Source: Clostridium felsineum DSM 794
Lineage (GTDB): Bacteria; Bacillota; Clostridia; Clostridiales; Clostridiaceae
NCBI RefSeq assembly: GCF_002006355.2
Contig: NZ_CP096980.1
Coordinates: 2,046,001 to 2,110,000, forward strand
Length of the DNA stretch: 64,000 nt
Reading direction: 5' to 3'
The notes beneath the pieces were generated by a model that did not search any database, was not told where the DNA came from, and worked only from the letters and a program-made list of their open reading frames with translations. Positions 9,691 to 18,305 of the stretch are shown piece after piece (positions within the stretch are counted from its first letter, which is position 1; each line of letters starts with the position of its first letter). The position numbers were made by a program, and so were the translations under genes.

Positions 9691-10248
9691 ATGGAAAAGC
9701 TTATTTTGGTAACTGGTGGGGCTAGGAGCGGAAAAAGTTCTTATGCAGAAAAATTAGCATTGAATGTAGGGGGAGATATATTATATGTAGCAACCTCAAC
9801 ACCTTTTGATGCAGAAATGAAGGAAAGGGTAAAAAAGCACAGACAGAGGAGACCATCAAATTGGAGTACCTTAGAAGGCTATAAGGATTTTGATTTAAAG
9901 CTTTTAGATGAGGCAAGAGAGAAAAATGGGGTGCTTTTAGACTGCATAACTAATATGGTGTCAAATTTAATCTTTGAAAAGCTTAAGGATGAGAACAATA
10001 TAAACACAAAGGACGCCGACAAAGTACAAAAATATGTGGAAGAAGAAATAAAAAAATTAATAAAAACAATAGAAAAATTAAAGGTACCAGTTATTTTAGT
10101 TACTAATGAAGTTGGAATGTCATTAGTTCCAGAATACCCATTAGGTAGATTGTTTAGAGATGTAGCAGGTTTTGTAAATCAAATACTTGCAAAAAAAGCA
10201 GATGAAGTTTATTTTTGCGTTTCAGGAATACCTATGAAAATTAAATAA
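9691..10248 (+). CDS. cobU: Adenosylcobinamide kinase / adenosylcobinamide-phosphate guanylyltransferase
   Basis: CobU phosphorylates adenosylcobinamide and then adds GMP, making AdoCbi-GDP for the CobS reaction. The 185-residue protein has the P-loop GGARSGKSSYAEK, YVATSTPFDAEMKERV, and the histidine of KKHRQRRPSNW that takes GMP in the family. NEVGMSLVPEYPLGRLFRD is the usual C-terminal motif. It is followed by cobS and cobC, so the nucleotide-loop genes are grouped at the end of the operon. Confidence 0.94.
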   Translation: MEKLILVTGGARSGKSSYAEKLALNVGGDILYVATSTPFDAEMKERVKKHRQRRPSNWSTLEGYKDFDLKLLDEAREKNGVLLDCITNMVSNLIFEKLKDENNINTKDADKVQKYVEEEIKKLIKTIEKLKVPVILVTNEVGMSLVPEYPLGRLFRDVAGFVNQILAKKADEVYFCVSGIPMKIK

Positions 10249-10264
10249 TATTGGAGATGGTGAG

Positions 10265-11023
10265 ATGGTATTTTTCAGAAGACTTATTTTAATGCTTCAA
10301 TTTTTGACCAGAATACCAATTAAATATGAAAGTGATATTACAACAGAGGATTTTGGAAAAGCTCTTGCGTTAGTTCCTATAGTAGGTCTTGTACTTGGAG
10401 GCATAATGGGAATAACTTATATGCTTTTGATTCATATATTTTCTTACAAGATTTCAGCGGTTATAATTTTAGTGGAGTACATATTTTTAACAGGAGGAAT
10501 TCATTTAGATGGTTTAGGGGATACCTTTGATGGATTATTTTCATATAGATCTAAAGAAAGAATTCTTGAAATAATGAGAGATAGTAGAGTAGGAACAAAT
10601 GCTGTACTTGCAGTTATAGCAGTTATGCTTCTAAATTATACTATTTTAACTGAAATTGATAAGCACTACATGCTCAAGGTTATTATTCTTTTTCCAGTAG
10701 CAGGAAGGCTTGGTTCTATAGTAGGTGCAAGTTTATCTACATATGCTAGAAAGGGAGAGGGAATGGGAAAATCCTTTATAGATTGCTGTACAATTAAAGA
10801 ACTTATTGTAGGAATGATTTTATATGTCGCAATATTTTTATTAGTTGGATTAAGTAGAGGTTATATTATAATGATTTTCCCTATAATAACAGCAGTATTG
10901 CTTATAAAATATTTTACAAGAAAAATAGATGGTGCAACAGGAGACGTTCTTGGTGCAGTTTGTGAGTTGAATCAAACTTTTTATTTACTGGCGGTATATG
11001 CAGTTTTAAATTTTAGAGGGTGA
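10265..11023 (+). CDS. cobS: Adenosylcobinamide-GDP ribazoletransferase (cobalamin synthase)
   Basis: CobS is the integral membrane enzyme that joins AdoCbi-GDP to alpha-ribazole (phosphate). The 252 residues are largely hydrophobic with about six membrane segments and the acidic signature GGIHLDGLGDTFDGLFS, in which the aspartates bind metal. MRDSRVGTNAVLAV and the late KIDGATGDVLGAV are also family motifs. It starts with ATG after GGAGATG. Confidence 0.94.
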   Translation: MVFFRRLILMLQFLTRIPIKYESDITTEDFGKALALVPIVGLVLGGIMGITYMLLIHIFSYKISAVIILVEYIFLTGGIHLDGLGDTFDGLFSYRSKERILEIMRDSRVGTNAVLAVIAVMLLNYTILTEIDKHYMLKVIILFPVAGRLGSIVGASLSTYARKGEGMGKSFIDCCTIKELIVGMILYVAIFLLVGLSRGYIIMIFPIITAVLLIKYFTRKIDGATGDVLGAVCELNQTFYLLAVYAVLNFRG

Positions 11024-11029
11024 TGTTGT

Positions 11030-11602
11030 ATGCTTAAAATAACATTAGTAAGGCATGGTGAAACAGACGGTAATAAAGAGAAAAAATATTTAGGCTGGAC
11101 AGATATTGAGTTAAATGAAAAAGGTATTCTTCAAGCTAAAATAGTAAGGGATAAATTAAGTGAAGAAAAATTTGATTTAATAATATCAAGTCCACTTAAA
11201 AGAGCAAAAGCGACAGCTGAAATAATAGGAAATACAAATATAATTTATGAAGATAATTTAAAGGAAATAAATTTTGGATTGTTTGATAATCTTTCTTATA
11301 AAGAAATAAGAGCACAATATCCGGAGGAATGTGAAAAATGGATTAATAACAATGATTTTACTTTCCCCCATGGAGAGAGCTTTTCAAGAATGTATACAAG
11401 AGTGCAAAACTTTGTAGATAAGATAAAAACTAAGGAAGGGTCTATTTTAGTTGTTACACATAGTGGTATAATAAGAAGTATTATAGCTTATTTACTTAAT
11501 ATGGAAGAAGAGAAAGCGTGGCATTTTTCTATTGATAATTGTGGTATAACAGTAATAGACATTACGAAGGGTTATGCTGTTCTCAGAGCATTAAATAAAT
11601 AA
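11030..11602 (+). CDS. cobC: Alpha-ribazole phosphatase (histidine phosphatase family)
   Basis: CobC removes phosphate from alpha-ribazole 5'-phosphate (or from adenosylcobalamin 5'-phosphate). The 190 residues contain the RHG active-site motif VRHGETDGN, SSPLKRAKATAEII, ELREINFG-like KEINFGLFDNL, and the second catalytic histidine in VVTHSGIIR. The sequence alone would fit a general phosphoglycerate-mutase-like phosphatase; the place immediately after cobS, with a 6-base gap, supports the CobC role. Confidence 0.88.
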   Translation: MLKITLVRHGETDGNKEKKYLGWTDIELNEKGILQAKIVRDKLSEEKFDLIISSPLKRAKATAEIIGNTNIIYEDNLKEINFGLFDNLSYKEIRAQYPEECEKWINNNDFTFPHGESFSRMYTRVQNFVDKIKTKEGSILVVTHSGIIRSIIAYLLNMEEEKAWHFSIDNCGITVIDITKGYAVLRALNK

Positions 11603-11622
11603 ATTTTGAAAGGGGATAATAT

Positions 11623-12357
11623 ATGAAAATAGCCAATGGAGTAGAAATGCTTGAGATAAAAGGAGATGTTATGGGGAATCCGTCTGTTGTTCATCTAACA
11701 CTTATTTATGATAAAGATAATGTGATTTTGGTTGATACAGGTTTTCCAGGACAACTGCCAGGTATTCGTAAAGCTGTAGAAGAAGCAGGGATTGATTTTG
11801 AAAAAATAAATAAAATTATTTTGACTCATCATGATATTGACCATATTGGAAATCTTGCAAACATTTTAAAAGATTCAAAGGAAAAAATAGAAGTATTTGC
11901 TCATGAGGAAGAAATAGAATATATAAATGGAGAAAAAACACCACTTAAGCTATTAAATCAGGAAAGGCAAGCTAAAGTTTCACAGGAAGCTAAGGTTATG
12001 TTTGAAAAGTTTAAAGCTGGTTTTGAGGGATGTATAGCAAATGTAGACAAGAGCTTAAAAGATGGTCAGAGGCTTCCGTTTTGTGGTGGAATTACAGTAA
12101 TTCATACTCCAGGACATACATTAGGACATATTTGCCTTTATCTTGAGGCAAGTAAAACTATTATAGCTGGAGATGCTCTAGGGGTTGAGAAGGGTGAACT
12201 TAGTTTATTACCTTCATTCCTTAATTTTGATTCAGATCTTAGTAAAAAGTCTTTAAAGAAGCTTACAGATTATGATATGAAGACTGCTATATGTTATCAT
12301 GGTGGATTAGTACGTAATAATATAAATGAAAATATTAAGAATTTAGCAGAAAAATAA
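11623..12357 (+). CDS. Metallo-beta-lactamase-fold hydrolase
   Basis: A 244-residue metallo-hydrolase with the motif THHDIDHIGN (HxHxDH variant with HHDIDH), HTPGHTLGHICLYL, AGDAL and a late CYHGG histidine, which together form the dinuclear metal site of the superfamily. The substrate cannot be read from the sequence. It is the last gene before the terminator at 12378 and is only 20 bases behind cobC with its own AGGGGA ribosome site, so it is probably transcribed with the cobalamin genes. There is no signal peptide. A role in cobalamin metabolism would be guesswork. Confidence 0.82.
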   Translation: MKIANGVEMLEIKGDVMGNPSVVHLTLIYDKDNVILVDTGFPGQLPGIRKAVEEAGIDFEKINKIILTHHDIDHIGNLANILKDSKEKIEVFAHEEEIEYINGEKTPLKLLNQERQAKVSQEAKVMFEKFKAGFEGCIANVDKSLKDGQRLPFCGGITVIHTPGHTLGHICLYLEASKTIIAGDALGVEKGELSLLPSFLNFDSDLSKKSLKKLTDYDMKTAICYHGGLVRNNINENIKNLAEK

Positions 12358-12377
12358 ATTAAATAAGGATAATTTTT

Positions 12378-12412
12378 ATAGACATACTTACTTAGTATGT
12401 CTATATTTTTTT
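12378..12412 (+). terminator. Rho-independent terminator after the cobalamin run
   Basis: An 11-base perfect stem (atagacatact with agtatgtctat) and a 5-base loop are followed by a T-rich tail ending tattttttt. It closes the cobalamin operon after the metallo-hydrolase. Confidence 0.9.
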
Positions 12413-12500
12413 GCATTATAAGGGAAAATGGTAAAGTATGATAACTATACATTAAAAACATATTTTCCTAATAAATAAAATAAATAAAAAATATGTAATA

Positions 12501-12521
12501 TGTCGAAAAATATGGTATAAT
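12501..12521 (+). promoter_or_regulatory. Promoter with Spo0A-type box for the first chemotaxis gene
   Basis: A perfect 0A-box core, TGTCGAA, ends 8 bases before a TATAAT -10 hexamer (12516-12521). There is no TTGACA-type -35; the box sits where Spo0A would act as an activator. The same arrangement is repeated before the second chemotaxis gene. The box consensus is established for Spo0A in Bacillus and Clostridium; its use here is inference. Confidence 0.6.
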
Positions 12522-12624
12522 ACTATACATAAATAAAGTATATATTTTGTAATTTGCCTAAATTTATGAATTTACAGTTGATCTAAAAGAAATATATGCA
12601 GAAAAGACAAAAGGTGGGGGAAAA

Positions 12625-14340
12625 ATGTGGATTTTTAAAGATATGAAAATTTTTAAAAAGTTAATTTTAGCATTTATATTAGTTTCAATACTTACTACAA
12701 TTACAGGAGTAATTGGATTGACTTATTTAAGCATTGTAGAGGACAATTTGGACAGTATATACAAAATGAATCTTAATGGAACAAATGAACTTACAGAGTT
12801 AAAAGCCAATCTTATGGTCACAAGGCTTGATATGGTTAACCTAAAAGATAAAAATAATAAGAATAATATGGATGACTTAATTAAAGAAATTAATAATTTA
12901 AAAGAAAAAAATAATGAAATTATCAATAAGTGCAGTAATGCAATTGTAAAAGAAAAAGATAATGGAATATTTAATAGTGTAAATATTGAATTTGGAAAAT
13001 ACTCAAATGAAAAAAATCAATTTATCGATGCTGTAAAACAAGAGGATTATGATAAAGCATATATATACTTTAATAAAGCATCAAACTCTACAAATATTAT
13101 TCTTAAAGATATAAATAGAGAAATTGACTACAATACTAAGCTTGCTAAAGTTAATTATGATAGTAGTAAAATAGAGTATAGAAATGCTATTATTATTTCA
13201 AGAATTGTAATTATTATAAGTGTAATTACTTCGGTTATATTGGGATTAATTATGGCAAAGCATATAAATACTCCTTTGAAAAAAATAAAAGACCTAGCAG
13301 ATAGATTAGCTGAATTTGATTTTTCAACATCTATTGAATTAACAAGAGGTGATGAATTTGGTAAAGTAGGCAAATCCCTTAACAAGGCTCAAAGAAATGT
13401 CAGTGATTTAATTAAGGTTATTATGAGTGATTCTGATAAGATGAGTACTGCTAGTGAAGAACTTTCGGCTATATCAGAAGAGTTATCCTCAAAATCCAAT
13501 GATATAGATGCCTCTGTAAATACTATAGTATCAGGCATACAATGTAGTAGTGCTTCATCAGAAGAGGTTGGTGCATCAATTGAAGAAATGAATACAAATA
13601 TAAATGAATTAGCAGAAAAAGCTATGAATGGAAGTAATAATTCTAACAATTCAAAAAATAAAGCGAATAAAGTTAGTAAATATGTAGAGGAAGCCATAAT
13701 TGGAAGCAGAGAATTATACATGGAAAAAGAGGAAAAGATACTGGAGGCAATTGAAAAAGGAAAGGTAGTAGAAGATATAAAAATAATGGCCGATACTATT
13801 GCAAGTATAGCAGAACAAACAAATTTGTTAGCACTTAATGCAGCGATAGAGGCTGCTAGGGCAGGTGAAGCAGGAAAAGGGTTTTCAGTAGTAGCAGAAG
13901 AAGTTAAAGAACTTGCGGAGCAGTCATCAGAGTCGGTAGCGGGGATTAATGATACTATACTTAAGGTTCAAGAGGCTTTTAATAATATTTCACTAAATAG
14001 TAATGAAATATTAAAATTTATGAAGGAAAATCTAAGTAAGCAGTTTGACGTTTTTCAAGATATGAGAAAAAGCTATTATGGTGATGCTAACTTTATAAGT
14101 AATATGTCAGAAGAAATAGCAGCTATGACAGAGCAACTTGCAGGAGCAGTAGGACAGGTGAGCGATGCCTCAGAGAATATGGTAGAAACTCAAAAGAAAT
14201 CCTATGAATATGCAGCAGAAATAAAGTCTAGTATTGGTGGAGTGGCAGAAGCTACAGAACAGGTTGCATTAACAGCACAGAATCAAGCTGAACTTGCTCA
14301 AAAACTTAATGAGGTAGTATTTAAGTTTAAAATATCCTAA
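12625..14340 (+). CDS. Methyl-accepting chemotaxis protein, copy 1
   Basis: A 571-residue transmembrane receptor. One membrane segment lies at about residues 10-32, an extracellular helical (four-helix-bundle type) sensor spans 33-190, a second membrane segment lies at about 191-210, then a HAMP region (MAKHINTPLKKIKDLADRLA) and a cytoplasmic signalling coiled coil with the conserved tip EQTNLLALNAAIEAARAGE. No CheR-binding pentapeptide is seen at the C-terminus (VVFKFKIS). It starts MWIFKDMKIFKKLIL after AGGTGGGGG. It is a close paralogue of the next gene, duplicated with its promoter. The ligand is unknown. No flagellar or che genes are nearby. Confidence 0.93.
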   Translation: MWIFKDMKIFKKLILAFILVSILTTITGVIGLTYLSIVEDNLDSIYKMNLNGTNELTELKANLMVTRLDMVNLKDKNNKNNMDDLIKEINNLKEKNNEIINKCSNAIVKEKDNGIFNSVNIEFGKYSNEKNQFIDAVKQEDYDKAYIYFNKASNSTNIILKDINREIDYNTKLAKVNYDSSKIEYRNAIIISRIVIIISVITSVILGLIMAKHINTPLKKIKDLADRLAEFDFSTSIELTRGDEFGKVGKSLNKAQRNVSDLIKVIMSDSDKMSTASEELSAISEELSSKSNDIDASVNTIVSGIQCSSASSEEVGASIEEMNTNINELAEKAMNGSNNSNNSKNKANKVSKYVEEAIIGSRELYMEKEEKILEAIEKGKVVEDIKIMADTIASIAEQTNLLALNAAIEAARAGEAGKGFSVVAEEVKELAEQSSESVAGINDTILKVQEAFNNISLNSNEILKFMKENLSKQFDVFQDMRKSYYGDANFISNMSEEIAAMTEQLAGAVGQVSDASENMVETQKKSYEYAAEIKSSIGGVAEATEQVALTAQNQAELAQKLNEVVFKFKIS

Positions 14341-14362
14341 TACATATTTTAATAAGTAATAA

Positions 14363-14400
14363 TATAGACATACTGAGTAAAGTGTGTCTATATTTTTTTT
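14363..14400 (+). terminator. Terminator after chemotaxis copy 1
   Basis: A roughly 10-base stem, tatagacata with tgtgtctata (one G-U pair), is followed by eight T. Its stem is similar to the terminator before copy 1 at 12378, as expected if gene plus flanks were duplicated as a block. Confidence 0.8.
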
Positions 14401-14534
14401 ATAAAAATTACTACATTATATTATGAAAATGTTTGTATAATGACACATTAAAGAGTAAAGAGTAAAAAAAGTTAATAATTATAGAAAATATGCACATTTT
14501 TGTAAGAAATGTATTGGATCGCTGTTATGTAAAA

Positions 14535-14554
14535 TGTCGAAATTGTGATATAAT
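14535..14554 (+). promoter_or_regulatory. Promoter with Spo0A-type box for the second chemotaxis gene
   Basis: TGTCGAA is followed 7 bases later by TATAATACTAT, matching the promoter of copy 1 (TGTCGAA, 8 bases, TATAATACTAT). The preserved box and -10 in otherwise diverged sequence argue for function. Confidence 0.6.
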
Positions 14555-14647
14555 ACTATGGGTAAAATGAGGCATATATTTGTAGATTGCTTAAAACATT
14601 AAATATTAAGCACATATATGTACAAAAGGTAAAAGGTGGAGAGAAAA

Positions 14648-16363
14648 ATGAGAATTTTAAAAAACATGAAAATTTTTCAAAAACTAATCTTATCGTTTGG
14701 ATTGGTGTCTATACTTACGATTATTGCAGGTGTGGTTGGAGTTACTAGTCTTAAAAATATAGATAGTAACTTGGAAAATATATACAATGTGGACCTCAAG
14801 GGAACTAATGAACTTATGGAATTAAAAGCTAATTTTATGGAAACAAGAGCTGATATGCTAAAACTTAAAGATAGAAATAATAAAGATAGTGTTGATAGTC
14901 TAGTTAAGCAGATTGATGAATTAAAAGTGGAAAATGGTAAAATAATTAATAAATATAAAGATACAATTATAACGGAAAAAGATAGAGAAATGTTTAATCG
15001 AGTAAATAGTGGACTAGAAAAATGGGAGGATGCTGGAAGCAACTTCATTGATGCTGTAAAACAAGGTGATTACGATAAGGCGGATATTTATTTTACTAAA
15101 GTATCGAATTATAGAATTGCTATGTCTGGAGATTTAAATAAGGAAATTGATCTTAACACTAAACTTGCAAAAAATGATTACAATAATAGTAAAGTTGCAT
15201 ATAGAAATGCGTTTGTTATTTCAACCATTGTAGTTATTATAAGTGTATTTGGATCAATCATATTAGGATTAATTATGGCAAAACATATAAATACTCCTTT
15301 GAAAAAAATAAAAGAATTAGCAGAGAGATTATCAAAATTTGATTTTTCAATACCTATTAAAATAACACGTGGTGATGAGTTTGGTAAAGTCGGAAAATCC
15401 CTTAATGATGCTCAGGAAAATGTTAAGGATTTAATTAAAATTATCATGAGTAATTCTGAAGATATGAGTGCTGCTAGTGAGGAACTTTCAGCTACTTCAG
15501 AAGAATTGTCTTCAAAATCAAATTCTATAGATGAAGCTGTAAATAATATAGTATCAGGAATACAGGATAGCAGTGCATCATCAGAGGAAATAAGTGCATC
15601 TATTGAGGAGATTAATTCAAACATAAATCAATTAGCTCAGAAGGCAATGGATGGGAGCAATAGTTCTAGCAATTCCAAAGAAAAGGCTAATAAGGTTAGT
15701 GAACATGTAAAGAGAGCTGTAGTTCAAAGTAGAAAACTATACGATGAGAAGGAAAAAAATATAATGGAAGCCATTGAAAAAGGAAAAGTAGTAGGAAATA
15801 TAAAAATAATGGCGGATACTATTGCAAACATTGCAGAGCAAACAAATTTATTAGCACTTAATGCAGCAATAGAAGCTGCTAGAGCAGGTGAAGCAGGGAA
15901 AGGATTTGCAGTAGTAGCAGATGAAGTTAAAGAACTGGCAGAACAATCAGCAGAGTCAGTTACAGGAATTAATGATACTATTGTTAAAGTTCAAGACGCG
16001 TTTAATAATCTTTCATCAAATAGTAATGAAATACTGAAATTTATAAGAGAAGATGTAAATAAGCAGTTTGAGGTTTTTGAAGATATGGGTAAGGGATACT
16101 ATAAAGATGCTGATTTTATAAGCAATGTAACAGAAGAAATAGCTGCAATGACGGAAGAACTTGCAGCAACAATAGGACAAGTAAGCGATGCATCAGAGGG
16201 AATGGCTACAACTCAACAAAAATCTTCAGAGCATGCAGAAGGAATAAAATATAGTGTTGATGAAGTGGCAAAGGCAACAGAGCAAGTGGCATTAACAGCT
16301 CAGAGTCAAGCTGAGCTTGCTGAAAAACTTAATGAGGTAGTGCTTAAATTTAAGATTTCATAA
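14648..16363 (+). CDS. Methyl-accepting chemotaxis protein, copy 2
   Basis: A 571-residue receptor with the same plan as copy 1: membrane segment, variable helical sensor, second membrane segment, HAMP (MAKHINTPLKKIKELAERLS), signalling helices and the tip EQTNLLALNAAIEAARAGE. An ATG four codons upstream exists, but it lies inside the GGTGGAGAG ribosome site, and comparison with copy 1 (MWIFKDMKIF against MRILKNMKIF) supports the start used here. The signalling half is nearly identical between copies and the sensor half diverges, so the two receptors probably detect different signals. Confidence 0.92.
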   Translation: MRILKNMKIFQKLILSFGLVSILTIIAGVVGVTSLKNIDSNLENIYNVDLKGTNELMELKANFMETRADMLKLKDRNNKDSVDSLVKQIDELKVENGKIINKYKDTIITEKDREMFNRVNSGLEKWEDAGSNFIDAVKQGDYDKADIYFTKVSNYRIAMSGDLNKEIDLNTKLAKNDYNNSKVAYRNAFVISTIVVIISVFGSIILGLIMAKHINTPLKKIKELAERLSKFDFSIPIKITRGDEFGKVGKSLNDAQENVKDLIKIIMSNSEDMSAASEELSATSEELSSKSNSIDEAVNNIVSGIQDSSASSEEISASIEEINSNINQLAQKAMDGSNSSSNSKEKANKVSEHVKRAVVQSRKLYDEKEKNIMEAIEKGKVVGNIKIMADTIANIAEQTNLLALNAAIEAARAGEAGKGFAVVADEVKELAEQSAESVTGINDTIVKVQDAFNNLSSNSNEILKFIREDVNKQFEVFEDMGKGYYKDADFISNVTEEIAAMTEELAATIGQVSDASEGMATTQQKSSEHAEGIKYSVDEVAKATEQVALTAQSQAELAEKLNEVVLKFKIS

Positions 16364-16378
16364 TATTAAATTTGTAGA

Positions 16379-16417
16379 ATGTTCGCAAAAATTTTGAATT
16401 TTTGCGAACATTTTTTG
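16379..16417. terminator. Strong hairpin terminator between convergent genes
   Basis: A 15-base perfect stem (atgttcgcaaaaatt) with a 3-base loop is followed by TTTTTT on the plus strand. It lies between the plus-strand receptor and the minus-strand spore-protein gene and may serve both. Confidence 0.9.
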
Positions 16418-16422
16418 TTGAA

Positions 16423-16602
16423 TTATTTCATATTTTTTTCAACCTTTTTAATCATATCTTTTACCATTTGACCACCAACATTATATTGCTGATTATTTGG
16501 ATTATTTTTGTTGTTTTCTGCCAATTCATTTGAGGCTTCTGTCTTAAGTTTTTGAAGTCCATCTCTAGCTCCAGGCACTAATACCCTATGATTTCTAGAC
16601 AT
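16423..16602 (-). CDS. Small acid-soluble spore protein, alpha/beta type
   Basis: A 59-residue protein, MSRNHRVLVPGARDGLQKLK followed by a TEASNELAENN segment and a GGQMVKDMIKKVEK C-terminus. The pattern KTEASNEL, where GPR protease normally cuts, and the GG.MVK.MI segment are signatures of DNA-protecting alpha/beta SASPs of spores; the protein is shorter and more Asn-rich in the middle than major SASPs (about 60-70 residues). AAAGGAGATGAT precedes the ATG by a normal distance. It is transcribed alone, convergent to the chemotaxis gene. Expression in the forespore is expected from the family, but no clear sigma-G promoter could be picked out. Confidence 0.85.
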   Translation of the reverse strand: MSRNHRVLVPGARDGLQKLKTEASNELAENNKNNPNNQQYNVGGQMVKDMIKKVEKNMK

Positions 16603-16723
16603 TTATAATCATCTCCTTTTTTTTAGGTTTTACGATTTAAGTAAATATATGCAAGAATAAAGTTTTAAAATTAATTATATGACATGATATAATAACTATA
16701 AAATAATGGAAAGAGGCTATATT

Positions 16724-17593
16724 ATGGAGGTAAAAGTTTATATATTAAATTCTTTTGCAAAATTAGAGGGAGGTGGTAATCCAGCGGGTGTAGTTTTAAA
16801 TGCAGATGAACTTTCAATAGATGAAATGCAAAAAATTTCAGCAAAAGTTGGGCTTTCTGAAACGGCTTTTATAACAAAGATAAATAGTACAAATTTTAAG
16901 GTTAGGTTCTATACACCAAATAGTGAAGTTGATTTATGTGGACATGCAACTATTGCTTCATTTTCTTTGATGCTGAATAATGGATCAATTAAAGCTGGAG
17001 AATATACAATTCATACCAAGGTGGGCACTCTAAAAATTCAGTGTGAAAAAGATGGTACAATCTTTATGCAGCAAAATAAGCCTATGTTTGATGAAGTGGC
17101 TAATAAAAATGAAATATTATGTTCACTAAATATAAGTAAAGAAGATTTAATAGAGAGTCTTCCTGTTAAGATAGTATCTACAGGACTAAGGGATATTTTG
17201 ATTCCTATTAAGTCCTTAGATATCTTGTATAATATAAAACCAGATTTTCATAAAGTTTTAAAATTATCGAAAGAACATAGGGTTGTAGGATATCATGTTT
17301 TCTCTTTAGAAACAGAAGGAATAGCTAATGCAAACTGTAGGAATTTTGCTCCACTGTATGGCATTAAAGAAGAATCTGCCACGGGAACATCAAATGGGGC
17401 ATTGAGCTGTTATTTATATAAGTATGGTGTGGTATCAGAAAATGAAACTAAAAAGATGTTATTTGAGCAAGGTTATTCAATGAAAAAGCCTTCTGAAATT
17501 CTTTCCACTTTGACAATAAAAGAAAAAAACATTTTAGAAGTTAGGGTGGGAGGAAAAGCTTTAAACATTAATGAAGAAATTATAGAAATATAG
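16724..17593 (+). CDS. PhzF-family isomerase/epimerase
   Basis: A 289-residue member of the PhzF (diaminopimelate-epimerase-fold) family, with GGGNPAGVVL near the start, SETAFI, DLCGHATIASF and the C-terminal EESATGTSNGALSCYL. These proteins catalyse isomerisations without cofactor; most members outside phenazine clusters have no known substrate. An ATG six codons upstream is possible, but the usual family start MEVKVYILNSF, with AGAGG before it, is preferred. The next gene, a cupin, follows after 9 bases, so the two are probably co-transcribed. Confidence 0.85.
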   Translation: MEVKVYILNSFAKLEGGGNPAGVVLNADELSIDEMQKISAKVGLSETAFITKINSTNFKVRFYTPNSEVDLCGHATIASFSLMLNNGSIKAGEYTIHTKVGTLKIQCEKDGTIFMQQNKPMFDEVANKNEILCSLNISKEDLIESLPVKIVSTGLRDILIPIKSLDILYNIKPDFHKVLKLSKEHRVVGYHVFSLETEGIANANCRNFAPLYGIKEESATGTSNGALSCYLYKYGVVSENETKKMLFEQGYSMKKPSEILSTLTIKEKNILEVRVGGKALNINEEIIEI

Positions 17594-17602
17594 GAGGAAA
17601 AT

Positions 17603-18064
17603 ATGAAGTTAGTAAATACAAACAATATACCAGAAGAATATATTTATGACAAGGATTTTAATTCTAGGCTTAAGACCGAATTACTAGGTGATGCTGTTAA
17701 GACAGAAGGATTTTATGTAAATATAGATTTTATAAAACCTGGCGCAGAAAGTACAAAATATCATTCACATTCAAAACAAGAAGAATTTTTTTTAGTAATA
17801 GAAGGTAGTGGTATACTCAGAATAAATGAAAAAAAAATTATAGTAAAAAAAGGAGATATAATATCAAAACCAGCTGGGAAGGGCATAGCGCACCAATTTA
17901 TAAATAATGGAGAGGAAATACTTAAAATACTTGACATAGGAACTCGAGAAAAAGATGATATTATAACTTATCCTGATGAAGAAATTGTATATATAAAAGA
18001 TAAAAATCTAGTTTTTAATAAAAAAGATAGTATTAAAAATTGGAGTTCAGAACCTAATAAATAA
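17603..18064 (+). CDS. Cupin-domain protein
   Basis: A 153-residue protein with a single cupin barrel at about residues 45-125. Metal ligands of cupin motif 1 are visible in KYHSHSKQEEFFLVIEGSG (HxH, then E), and motif 2 is represented by PAGKGIAHQFIN. The function cannot be named; it may be an isomerase, a small-molecule binder or a dioxygenase-like enzyme. It has a strong AGGAGGAAA ribosome site directly after the PhzF gene. Confidence 0.75.
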   Translation: MKLVNTNNIPEEYIYDKDFNSRLKTELLGDAVKTEGFYVNIDFIKPGAESTKYHSHSKQEEFFLVIEGSGILRINEKKIIVKKGDIISKPAGKGIAHQFINNGEEILKILDIGTREKDDIITYPDEEIVYIKDKNLVFNKKDSIKNWSSEPNK

Positions 18065-18193
18065 AATTTTATATTCTTGAATTATTGTTATTAGATATCT
18101 CAAATCTTATAAATCAATTTGATGAAAAAGAAAAAAATATATATAAAAAAGATATTAAAAGCCGTATAAAATTGCTAAAATAGCAAAAAAGTA

Positions 18194-18222
18194 TTGACTA
18201 TATTAATAGATAGATATATATT
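18194..18222 (+). promoter_or_regulatory. Probable promoter of the ChW-repeat gene
   Basis: TTGACT and TATATT are separated by 17 bases, about 85 bases upstream of the GTG start. Confidence 0.5.
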
Positions 18223-18305
18223 GATAATAAGTAAAATTGTGTATTAATATTAACCAAAATTACACATAGAGATAATAGGACAATAGTTTTAAGGGGGAAT
18301 ATAAA

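Noticed and set aside
13389..13721. Minus-strand ORFs inside the chemotaxis genes
   Set aside because: They are shadows of the repetitive coiled-coil coding sequence, rich in Ser/Leu/Phe and without start signals; similar shadows recur in both paralogues.
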